DNA of 9,490 nt, from positions 1-9,490 of the forward strand of contig JAJTHJ010000141.1 of assembly GCA_021298875.1 (NCBI GenBank). The letters run 5' to 3'. Positions within the stretch are counted from its first letter, which is position 1. Each line of letters starts with the position of its first letter. Below are positions 1-5,466 of this stretch, piece by piece. A program made the position numbers and the translations under genes. Origin of the DNA: Burkholderiales bacterium (GTDB taxonomy: Bacteria; Pseudomonadota; Gammaproteobacteria; Burkholderiales; Burkholderiaceae_F). The notes under the pieces are model-generated. The model made no database searches. It worked only from the letters and a program-made list of their open reading frames with translations, and had not been told where the DNA came from.

Positions 1-921
1 ACCACCCAACCCATCCGCCACTTCCTCAAACTCGAAGACTTCACCCGCGACGAACTGGAGCACGTCTTCGCCCGCAGCGCGGTGATCAAGGATCGCTTCA
101 AGCGCTACGAGTTCTACCAGCCACTGTCCGACCGCACGCTGGCGATGGTGTTCGAGAAGGCCTCCACCCGCACGCGCGTGAGCTTCGAGGCCGGCATGTA
201 CCAGATGGGCGGCTCGGTGATCCACCTGACCACCGGCGACTCGCAACTGGGCCGCGCCGAGCCCATCGAAGACACCGCGCGCGTGATCTCGCGGATGGTG
301 GACGTGGTGATGATCCGCACCTTCGAGCAGGCGAAGATCGAGCGCTTTGCCGCGCACTCGCGCGTGCCGGTGATCAATGGCCTCACCAACGAATACCACC
401 CCTGCCAGATCCTGGCCGACATCTTCACCTTCATCGAGCACCGCGGGCCGATCGCCGGCCGGACGGTGGCGTGGATCGGCGACGCCAACAACATGGCCTA
501 CACGTGGCTCGCGGCGGCGAAGCTGCTGGGCTTCACGGTGCGCGTGTCCACGCCGCCCGGCTATGCGCTCGACCCCGCGTTGGCACCCGTCGGCGCGCAC
601 GTGCAGGTCTGCGCCAGCCCGCGCGAGGCCGCGAGCGGCGTCGACCTGGTGACCACCGACGTGTGGACCAGCATGGGCTACGAGGCGGAAAACGAAGCCC
701 GCCGCGCCGCCTTTGCCGACTGGATCGTCGATGCCGCGGTGATGCGTGCGGCCAAGCCAGACGCGCTCTTCATGCATTGCCTGCCCGCGCACCGCGGCGA
801 GGAAATCTCCGCCGAGGTGATGGACGGCCCGCAGTCGGTCGTGTGGGACGAAGCCGAAAACCGCCTGCACGTGCAGAAGGCGTTGATGGAGTTTTTGCTG
901 CTGGGGCGAGATGTGCATTGA
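1..921 (+). CDS. argF: Ornithine carbamoyltransferase (5' end cut by window edge)
   Basis: ArgF transfers the carbamoyl group of carbamoyl phosphate to ornithine, giving citrulline in cytoplasmic arginine biosynthesis. The frame is open from base 1 (TTQPIRHFLKLEDF), which matches the extreme N-terminus of bacterial ArgF, so probably only the start codon or a few codons are missing. A GTG at 82 lies inside the conserved N-terminal domain and is not the real start. Seen in the 306 visible codons: the carbamoyl-phosphate loop STRTR (codons 55-59), HPCQ (133-136), the ornithine-binding DxWxSMG (220-226) and the HCLPAHRGEE signature with catalytic Cys (259-268). This length is normal for the family. 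The end overlaps the next gene by 11 bp, and argG follows further downstream, so this is an arginine gene cluster. Regulation cannot be judged because the upstream region is outside the window. Confidence 0.97.
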   Translation, partial: TTQPIRHFLKLEDFTRDELEHVFARSAVIKDRFKRYEFYQPLSDRTLAMVFEKASTRTRVSFEAGMYQMGGSVIHLTTGDSQLGRAEPIEDTARVISRMVDVVMIRTFEQAKIERFAAHSRVPVINGLTNEYHPCQILADIFTFIEHRGPIAGRTVAWIGDANNMAYTWLAAAKLLGFTVRVSTPPGYALDPALAPVGAHVQVCASPREAASGVDLVTTDVWTSMGYEAENEARRAAFADWIVDAAVMRAAKPDALFMHCLPAHRGEEISAEVMDGPQSVVWDEAENRLHVQKALMEFLLLGRDVH

Positions 922-1999
922 GCGCGACGGGCGCGCGTTGGGACATCCCTGTCGCTCCGGCGCAAGCCGGAGCCCGGCGACTTTCGTCAACGACACGGGG
1001 CCCCGGCCTGCGCCGGGGCGACGGACGCGCGGTCGGCGCCGCTTTATCGCTGTAGGCGCGGCCGCTGCGCTCGCCGTCGCGGGCGGCCCCCGCGCCCAGG
1101 CCTGGCCCGCCAAACCCATCCGCATGCTGCTGACCGCCCCGCCCGGCTCATCCATCGACGTGCTGGGCCGGCTGATTGCCGACAAGCTGCGCGAGCGGCT
1201 TGGCCAGCCGGTGGTGCCGGATAACCGCGCGCAAGCCGGCGGCACGGTAGGCACCAACGAGGTTGCGAAGGCCGCACCCGACGGCTACACGATCGGCCTG
1301 TCGTTTACCGGGCCGCTCGCCACCGCGCCCTATCTGTACGCGAAACTCCCCTACGACCCGGCAACCGATCTCGCGCCCATCGTGCTGGTGGGCAGCGCGC
1401 CCAACCTGCTGGCGGTCAACGCCGCGCTGCCGGTCGGCACCTTCGCCGAGTTCCTCGCCTACGTCCGCGCACGGCCGGGGCAGTTGAACTACGCCTCCAT
1501 CGGCAACGGCAGCGCCTCGCACCTGGCGATGGAACTGCTCAAGGCCGAGGCGAAACTCTTCATCGTCCACATCCCGTTCAACGGCGCGCCGCCCGCGGTA
1601 CAGGCGGTCGCCGCGGGCGAGGTGCAGGCGATCATGAGCAACCCCACGTCACTGCTGCCGTTGCTGCAAGCGGGCCGCATCAAGGCACTGGCGGTGACGA
1701 GCCGCACGCGCTGGCACGGGATGCCGGCGCTGCCGACGGTGGCCGAGAGCGGCTTCCCGCGCTTCGAGGCAATTGCATGGAACGGCATGGTGGCTCCAGG
1801 CGGCACGGCGCGTGCGATCATCGAGCGTCTGAACCGGGAGGTCGATGCGCTGCTGCGCTCGCCCGAGCTAAAACCGCGCATCGAAGCCGCCGGCTGGGAC
1901 CCCGTCGGCGGCACGCCCGAAGCCTTCGCCGCCTTCATGCAGGCCAAGCGTGCGCGTTGGCAGCCAGTGATCAAGCGCAGCGGCGCAAAACTGGATTGA
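911..1999 (+). CDS. Bug-family (tripartite tricarboxylate transporter receptor) periplasmic solute-binding protein
   Basis: Bug proteins are periplasmic binding proteins that capture small, usually carboxylated, ligands, some for TTT-type transporters. The mature part (from about residue 65, WPAKPIRML) has the family features: a PPGS-x-D ligand loop near the start (normally PGGxxD), the KAAPDGYT and KLPYDP blocks, LNYASIGNGSASHLA, the ALAVTSxxR and LPTVAESG blocks, and a C-terminal VGGTPEAFAAFM. A signal peptide is visible at about residues 42-64: twin arginine R42-R43 followed by F45-I46, an Ala/Val-rich core and a cleavage site near AQA. The only upstream in-frame starts are ATG 911 and TTG 938; the next ATG (1124) is inside the mature domain. 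Using 911 gives an unusual leader whose residues 14-38 are encoded by a palindromic repeat. No TctA/TctB membrane genes are nearby, so ligand and partner are unknown. The family call is firm; the start is uncertain. Confidence 0.88.
   Translation: MCIERDGRALGHPCRSGASRSPATFVNDTGPRPAPGRRTRGRRRFIAVGAAAALAVAGGPRAQAWPAKPIRMLLTAPPGSSIDVLGRLIADKLRERLGQPVVPDNRAQAGGTVGTNEVAKAAPDGYTIGLSFTGPLATAPYLYAKLPYDPATDLAPIVLVGSAPNLLAVNAALPVGTFAEFLAYVRARPGQLNYASIGNGSASHLAMELLKAEAKLFIVHIPFNGAPPAVQAVAAGEVQAIMSNPTSLLPLLQAGRIKALAVTSRTRWHGMPALPTVAESGFPRFEAIAWNGMVAPGGTARAIIERLNREVDALLRSPELKPRIEAAGWDPVGGTPEAFAAFMQAKRARWQPVIKRSGAKLD
951..1022. repeat. REP doublet (REPIN-like inverted pair of palindromic repeats)
   Basis: Two 25-base units face each other. 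Arm 1 (951-975) begins GTCGCTCCGGCGCAAGCCGG. Arm 2 (998-1022), read on the other strand, begins GTCGCCCCGGCGCAGGCCGG. They agree at 22 of 25 positions, and each arm contains its own small hairpin (CCGGC/GCCGG type). The spacer is 22 bases (976-997). Two inverted REP units a short distance apart is the layout of REPIN/BIME elements, which are mobilised in other bacteria by RAYT (TnpA-REP) enzymes; no such enzyme is in this window. The element lies just after argF but inside the open frame of the Bug receptor. The structure is seen directly; membership of a dispersed genomic family is inferred. Confidence 0.75.
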
Positions 2000-2040
2000 T
2001 GACGGTCGTGTCGGGCCTCAATGTCTTCCTCTGTGGCTGG

Positions 2041-2143
2041 GTTCTTCCCTCACCCCCGGCCCCTCTCCCGAAGGGAGAGGGGAGACAGCAACCCTCCCCC
2101 TCCGGGGGAGGGTGGCCGCGGAGCGGCCGGGTGAGGGAAGAAC
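2041..2143. repeat. Cloverleaf-forming palindromic element with three hairpins inside a 15-bp closing stem
   Basis: A perfect 15-base inverted repeat (2041-2055 GTTCTTCCCTCACCC with 2129-2143) encloses three further perfect hairpins, each with a 3-base loop: 2060-2069/2073-2082 (10 bp), 2092-2100/2104-2112 (9 bp) and 2114-2119/2123-2128 (6 bp). As single-stranded DNA or RNA it would fold as a four-way junction. It fills most of the gap between the Bug receptor and argG. CCCTCACCCC...CCCCTCTCCC-type elements are known as dispersed intergenic repeats in many beta- and gammaproteobacteria; assigning this copy to such a family is inference. It has no U-tract, so it is not a classical intrinsic terminator, though the stems could slow polymerase or protect an mRNA 3' end. 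Confidence 0.75.
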
Positions 2144-2166
2144 GGGGGCAGCGTTAGGCTACCGCA

Positions 2167-2195
2167 ACCTGCTTCAGACCTGAATTACCTGCTTC
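2167..2195 (+). promoter_or_regulatory. ACCTG repeat cluster upstream of argG, possible operator
   Basis: The 9-mer ACCTGCTTC occurs at 2167-2175 and again at 2187-2195, exactly 20 bp apart, with a third ACCTG at 2178-2182. The repeats are therefore spaced about one and two helical turns apart, as for a protein that binds one face of the DNA. They lie 20-48 bp before the argG start. The TGAATTA at 2181-2187 resembles half of an ArgR box (TGAAT), but no matching ATTCA half follows at the right distance. The repeat is seen; a regulatory role is only a guess. Confidence 0.25.
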
Positions 2196-2214
2196 TTGCG
2201 ATTTGGAATCCCTC

Positions 2215-3555
2215 ATGTCCAACATCCTCCAATCCCTCCCCGCCGGCGAAAAAGTCGGCATCGCTTTCTCCGGCGGCCTCGACACCAGCGCCGCGCTGCT
2301 GTGGATGAAGCAGAAGGGCGCGCTCCCCTACGCCTACACCGCCAATCTCGGCCAGCCCGACGAGCTGGACTACGACGACATCCCGCGCCGCGCGCTGCAA
2401 TATGGCGCGCAGAAGGCACGGCTGGTGGACTGCCGCGCGCAACTGGTCACCGAAGGCATCGCCGCGTTGCAGGCGGGCGCCTTTCACATCAGCACCGCGG
2501 GGCTCACCTACTTCAACACCACGCCGCTCGGCCGCGCGGTCACCGGCACCATGCTGGTGGCGGCGATGAAAGAGGACGACGTCCACATCTGGGGCGACGG
2601 CAGCACCTACAAGGGCAACGACATCGAGCGCTTCTACCGTTACGGCCTGCTGGTCAACCCGGCGCTGCGCATCTACAAACCCTGGCTCGACCAGCGCTTC
2701 ATCGACGAGCTGGGCGGACGCGCCGAGATGTCGGCTTTCACGGCCGCCGCGGGCTTTGCCTACCGGATGTCGGCCGAGAAGGCGTACTCGACCGACAGCA
2801 ACCTGCTCGGCGCCACGCACGAGGCCAAGGACCTGGAGCAGTTGTCGAGCGGCATCCGCATCGTGCAGCCGATCATGGGTGTCGCCTTCTGGCGCGACGA
2901 CGTGGCGGTCAAGGCCGAAGAAGTGTCGATCCGCTTCGACGAAGGCCGCCCGGTCGCATTGAACGGCACCGAGTTCGCCGACCCGGTGGAGTTGCTGCTC
3001 GAAGCCAACCGCATCGGCGGCCGGCACGGGCTGGGCATGTCCGATCAGATCGAAAACCGCATCATCGAAGCCAAGAGCCGCGGTATTTACGAAGCGCCGG
3101 GCATGGCGCTGCTCTTCATCGCCTACGAGCGGCTGGTCACCGGCATTCACAACGAAGACACGCTCGAGCAGTACCGCGACAACGGCCGCCGGCTCGGGCG
3201 GCTGCTGTATCAAGGCCGCTGGTTCGACCCGCAGGCGATCATGCTGCGCGAGACCGCGATGCGCTGGGTCGCGCGCGCGGTGACCGGCGAGGTGACGCTC
3301 GAGCTACGGCGCGGCAACGACTATTCGATCCTCGACACCCGCTCGCCCAACCTCACCTACAAGCCCGAGCGGCTGACGATGGAAAAAGGTGCCTCCACTT
3401 TCTCGCCGCAGGACCGGATCGGTCAGTTGACGATGCGCAACCTCGACATCGCCGACACGCGCGAAAAACTCGGCACCTACACCAAGGTCGGGTTGCTGGC
3501 TCCCGGCGGTGGGGCGGCGCTGCCGAAGATCAAGAACGAAGGCGGCGGCGAGTAA
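2215..3555 (+). CDS. argG: Argininosuccinate synthase
   Basis: ArgG couples citrulline to aspartate, using ATP and releasing AMP and pyrophosphate, in the step after ArgF. The 446-residue product follows E. coli ArgG (447 aa) along its whole length, so it belongs to the long subfamily. Visible features are the ATP pyrophosphatase P-loop SGGLDTS (residues 19-25), YTANLGQPDE, the TYFNTTPLGRAVTGT block, GDGSTYKGNDIERFYRYG, KPWLD, EKAYSTDSNLLGATHEAK, ANRIGGRHGLGMSDQIENR and a C-terminal RIGQLTMRNLDI-DTREKL. ATG 2215 is chosen because it aligns with the family N-terminus and has GGAA six bases upstream; the in-frame TTG at 2203 would add only four residues. It is separated from the Bug gene by a palindromic element, so it may need its own promoter, which I cannot place. 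It ends 3 bp from the stop of convergent murB. Confidence 0.97.
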   Translation: MSNILQSLPAGEKVGIAFSGGLDTSAALLWMKQKGALPYAYTANLGQPDELDYDDIPRRALQYGAQKARLVDCRAQLVTEGIAALQAGAFHISTAGLTYFNTTPLGRAVTGTMLVAAMKEDDVHIWGDGSTYKGNDIERFYRYGLLVNPALRIYKPWLDQRFIDELGGRAEMSAFTAAAGFAYRMSAEKAYSTDSNLLGATHEAKDLEQLSSGIRIVQPIMGVAFWRDDVAVKAEEVSIRFDEGRPVALNGTEFADPVELLLEANRIGGRHGLGMSDQIENRIIEAKSRGIYEAPGMALLFIAYERLVTGIHNEDTLEQYRDNGRRLGRLLYQGRWFDPQAIMLRETAMRWVARAVTGEVTLELRRGNDYSILDTRSPNLTYKPERLTMEKGASTFSPQDRIGQLTMRNLDIADTREKLGTYTKVGLLAPGGGAALPKIKNEGGGE

Positions 3556-3558
3556 GCG

Positions 3559-4581
3559 TCAGACAATCACCGGCTCCGGCTCCAGCATCACGCCGAACTT
3601 CTCCCGCACCTTGTCCTGCACCTCGCGGGCAAGCGCGAGGACTTCCGCGCCGGTCGCCCCGCCGCGATTGACCAGCACCAGCGCCTGGCGCTCGTAGACG
3701 CCGGCGCGGCCGCGGGTGGCGCCTTTCAGCCCCGCGGCGTCGATCAGCCAGCCGGCGGCGAGTTTGTAACGACCGCCGGGTAGCGGGTAGCTCACCAGCG
3801 ACGGGTGATGCGCGATCAACTCGCGGTGCTGCTCACGCGTGACGATCGGGTTCTTGAAGAAGCTGCCGGCGTTGCCGATGGCGGCCGGGTCGGGCAGCTT
3901 GCGGCGGCGGATCGCCACCACGGCGTCGAAGATGTCGCGCGCTTGCGGCTGCGTAACGCCGCGCGCCTTCAACTTGTTGGCGACATCCGCGTAGCCAGCG
4001 ATCGGCTCCCAGCGCTTGGGCAGCGCGAGCGTGACCGCGAGCACGATGCGCTTTCCCGCCAGCTCGCGCTTGAACACACTGTCGCGGTAGCCGAAGCCGC
4101 AGTCCGCCAGCGGCATCTCCACCACGCGCGGCGAGTCCACGTCCCATGCGCTGACCGAGTGCAGCCGTTCGGCCAGTTCCAGCCCGTAGGCGCCAATGTT
4201 CTGGATCGGCGCCGCACCGGTGTAGCCGGGGATCAGCGCGAGGTTTTCCAGCCCCGGCCGGTCGAGCGCCAACAGCCGCTCGACCACGCTGTGCCAGTTC
4301 TCGCCGGCGCCGACCTCGTACAGCCAGGCCTCGTCGGTCTCGCCGGCCGCGCGCAGGCCGGGGACTTCGATCTTGACCGCCAGCCCGTCGAAGTCGCGGG
4401 TCAACAGCACATTGCTGCCGCCGCCCAGCACCAGCCGCGGCAAGCCTGCGTACGGCGCGGCGCCGAGCAGTTCGCCCAAGGCCGCGGCCGAGTGCACGCG
4501 CGCGAAAAAAGCTGCCCGCGCCTCGACGCCGAAGCTGTTCAGTGCCTTGAGCGAGGCGTTGCGTTCGACGGCGAGCGGCAT
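3559..4581 (-). CDS. murB: UDP-N-acetylenolpyruvoylglucosamine reductase
   Basis: MurB is the cytoplasmic FAD enzyme that reduces UDP-GlcNAc-enolpyruvate with NADPH to UDP-MurNAc, the second committed step of peptidoglycan precursor synthesis. The 340-residue protein is a type I (E. coli-like) MurB. It has an N-terminal FAD domain with GGGSNVLL (residues 53-60), VGAGENWH (90-97) and LIPGYTGAAPIQNIGAYG (116-133), then the GYRDS loop with Arg166, GNAGSFFKNP with the proton-donor Ser240 (236-245), LAAGWLID, and a C-terminal LEPEP with Glu334. These three residues match the known catalytic set Arg159/Ser229/Glu325 of E. coli. The start fits the family N-terminus (SLKALNSFG). No Shine-Dalgarno sequence precedes it, and a TAAAAT box sits only 7 bases upstream. 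It is divergent from rpsU and convergent with argG, so it is a single-gene unit here. Confidence 0.96.
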   Translation of the reverse strand: MPLAVERNASLKALNSFGVEARAAFFARVHSAAALGELLGAAPYAGLPRLVLGGGSNVLLTRDFDGLAVKIEVPGLRAAGETDEAWLYEVGAGENWHSVVERLLALDRPGLENLALIPGYTGAAPIQNIGAYGLELAERLHSVSAWDVDSPRVVEMPLADCGFGYRDSVFKRELAGKRIVLAVTLALPKRWEPIAGYADVANKLKARGVTQPQARDIFDAVVAIRRRKLPDPAAIGNAGSFFKNPIVTREQHRELIAHHPSLVSYPLPGGRYKLAAGWLIDAAGLKGATRGRAGVYERQALVLVNRGGATGAEVLALAREVQDKVREKFGVMLEPEPVIV

Positions 4582-4588
4582 GAGGCCG

Positions 4589-4594
4589 ATTTTA
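4589..4594 (-). promoter_or_regulatory. Possible murB -10 box for a leaderless transcript
   Basis: Read on the minus strand this is TAAAAT, followed by seven bases and then the murB ATG. At this distance transcription would begin at or next to the start codon, giving a message with little or no leader, which fits the lack of a ribosome-binding site. No convincing -35 hexamer lies 16-18 bp further upstream, so the assignment is weak. Confidence 0.35.
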
Positions 4595-4633
4595 GGAGGC
4601 GGGCGCGGTCCGTCGGCGCGGCTTTTCGGCGGG

Positions 4634-4663
4634 TTGGCATGGAATCCGCGTCCCGGTTACAAT
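4634..4663 (+). promoter_or_regulatory. Sigma-70 promoter of the rpsU-yqeY-dnaG operon
   Basis: A -35 TTGGCA (4634-4639) and a -10 TACAAT (4658-4663) are separated by 18 bp, each differing from consensus by one or two bases. The start would be near 4670, leaving a leader of about 30 bases before rpsU. The site lies in the 118-bp gap between divergent murB and rpsU, where the main promoter of the macromolecular synthesis operon is expected. I find no LexA-type palindrome here, unlike E. coli. Confidence 0.75.
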
Positions 4664-4699
4664 CCGCAGCTTTCCGCCGGCCACCCGACCCAAACGTAC

Positions 4700-4912
4700 A
4701 TGCCTACCATCCGCGTCAAAGAAAACGAACCCTTCGAAGTGGCGCTGCGCCGCTTCAAGCGCACCATCGAGAAAAGCGGCCTGCTGACCGAACTGCGCGC
4801 CCGCGAGTTCTTTGAGAAGCCGACCACCGAACGCAAGCGGAAAAAATCCGCCGCGGTCAAGCGCCACCACAAGCGCCTGCGCAGCCAGATGCTGCCGAAG
4901 AAGATGTACTAG
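4700..4912 (+). CDS. rpsU: 30S ribosomal protein bS21
   Basis: bS21 is a small basic protein of the 30S platform, next to the anti-Shine-Dalgarno end of 16S rRNA, and it helps mRNA selection during initiation. The 70-residue product has the family pattern: IRVKENEPFEVALRRFKR, REFFEKPTxERKRKK and a Lys/Arg-rich C-terminus ending LPKKMY. ATG 4700 gives the standard length; the frame is open further upstream, but that part overlaps murB and lies before the promoter. It is the first gene of the operon with yqeY, dnaG and rpoD. The roughly 30-base leader holds no purine-rich ribosome-binding site. Confidence 0.97.
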   Translation: MPTIRVKENEPFEVALRRFKRTIEKSGLLTELRAREFFEKPTTERKRKKSAAVKRHHKRLRSQMLPKKMY

Positions 4913-4936
4913 ACGCGGACCCGCCGGTTGGAACTC

Positions 4937-4969
4937 AACGGCGCGCCCCCGAGGCGCGCTGTTGCTTTC
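4937..4969 (+). terminator. Attenuator-like hairpin between rpsU and yqeY
   Basis: The arms 4937-4947 (AACGGCGCGCC) and 4953-4963 pair over 11 bp with one G-U pair and a 5-base loop, followed by a short, imperfect T run (GCTTTCT). In E. coli a terminator between rpsU and dnaG keeps the primase message low compared with the ribosomal protein message. The position here supports the same role, and the weak T run suggests partial read-through. The stem is seen; the termination efficiency is inferred. Confidence 0.6.
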
Positions 4970-4981
4970 TGGAGAGACAAA

Positions 4982-5428
4982 GTGAGCCTGAAAGACCGCA
5001 TCACCGAGGACATGAAAGACGCGATGCGCGCCAAGGACGCGGCGCGGCTGGGCACGATCCGCCTGCTGCAAGCGGCGATCAAGCAGCGCGAGGTGGACGA
5101 GCGCATCGTGGCCGACGACGCGCTGGTGCTCGCGATCGTCGAAAAGCAGATCAAGCAGCGCAAGGAGTCGATCGCGCAGTTCCGCACCGCCGGCCGCGCC
5201 GACCTGGTGGATAAGGAAGAAGCCGAGCTCGCCGTGCTGCAAGCCTATCTGCCCGCGCAGATGAGCGACGCGGAGCTGGAAGCCGCGGTCGCCGCCGCGA
5301 TTGCCGAGGCCGGTGCCGGCGGCGTGCAGGCTATGGGCAAGGTGATGGCGGCGCTCAAGCCGCGTATCGCCGGCCGCGCCGACGTGGGCAAGGCTTCTGC
5401 CTTGGTCAAAAGCAAGCTCGCCGCGTAG
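4982..5428 (+). CDS. yqeY: GatB/YqeY domain protein
   Basis: This 148-residue protein is YqeY, an entirely helical protein related to the tail domain of the GatB subunit of the tRNA-dependent amidotransferase. Its own function is not established; a tRNA- or RNA-related role is usually suggested. Family features are SLKDRITEDMKDAMRAKD at the N-terminus, LGTIRLLQAAIKQREVDER, a stretch KQIKQRKESIAQFRxAGRxDLVDKEEAEL, LQAYLPAQMS and a C-terminal GKVMAALKPRIAGRADVGKASALVK. GTG 4982 is chosen because GGAGAG (4971-4976) stands five bases upstream; an in-frame ATG at 4928 would add 18 residues that read through the hairpin and does not fit the family. It lies between rpsU and dnaG, as is usual in beta- and some gammaproteobacteria. 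Confidence 0.93.
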   Translation: MSLKDRITEDMKDAMRAKDAARLGTIRLLQAAIKQREVDERIVADDALVLAIVEKQIKQRKESIAQFRTAGRADLVDKEEAELAVLQAYLPAQMSDAELEAAVAAAIAEAGAGGVQAMGKVMAALKPRIAGRADVGKASALVKSKLAA

Positions 5429-5444
5429 CCGCCCGCGCGGCGGC
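5428..5444 (+). other. Short GC hairpin at the yqeY stop, before dnaG
   Basis: GCCGCC (5428-5433) can pair with GGCGGC (5439-5444) across a 5-base loop, starting at the last base of the yqeY stop codon and ending 22 bases before the dnaG start. No T run follows, so it is not a terminator. It could hide the initiation region of dnaG or simply reflect the high GC content. Confidence 0.3.
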
Positions 5445-5466
5445 GCGCGTGTACATTGCCCGCGCC

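Noticed and set aside
951..1022. Intrinsic terminator after argF
   Set aside because: The palindromes have no T run and form an inverted pair of similar units, so a REP-type repeat is the better explanation.
2185..3671. Long frames on both strands over argG (minus 2185-3213, plus 2196-3671)
   Set aside because: Shadows of argG, which matches its family end to end. Their products are Arg/His/Pro-rich and show no domain.
3805..4815. A 336-codon plus-strand frame over murB and rpsU
   Set aside because: It is antisense to murB, which carries all its catalytic motifs, and it runs through the rpsU promoter.
4928..4981. Upstream ATG start for yqeY
   Set aside because: It would translate through the hairpin after rpsU and lacks a ribosome site, while GTG 4982 has GGAGAG five bases upstream and fits the family N-terminus.
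5449..5466. Upstream GTG start for dnaG and a TACATT -10 box at 5452-5457
   Set aside because: The extra six residues have no family support, and no -35 hexamer lies 16-18 bp before TACATT.
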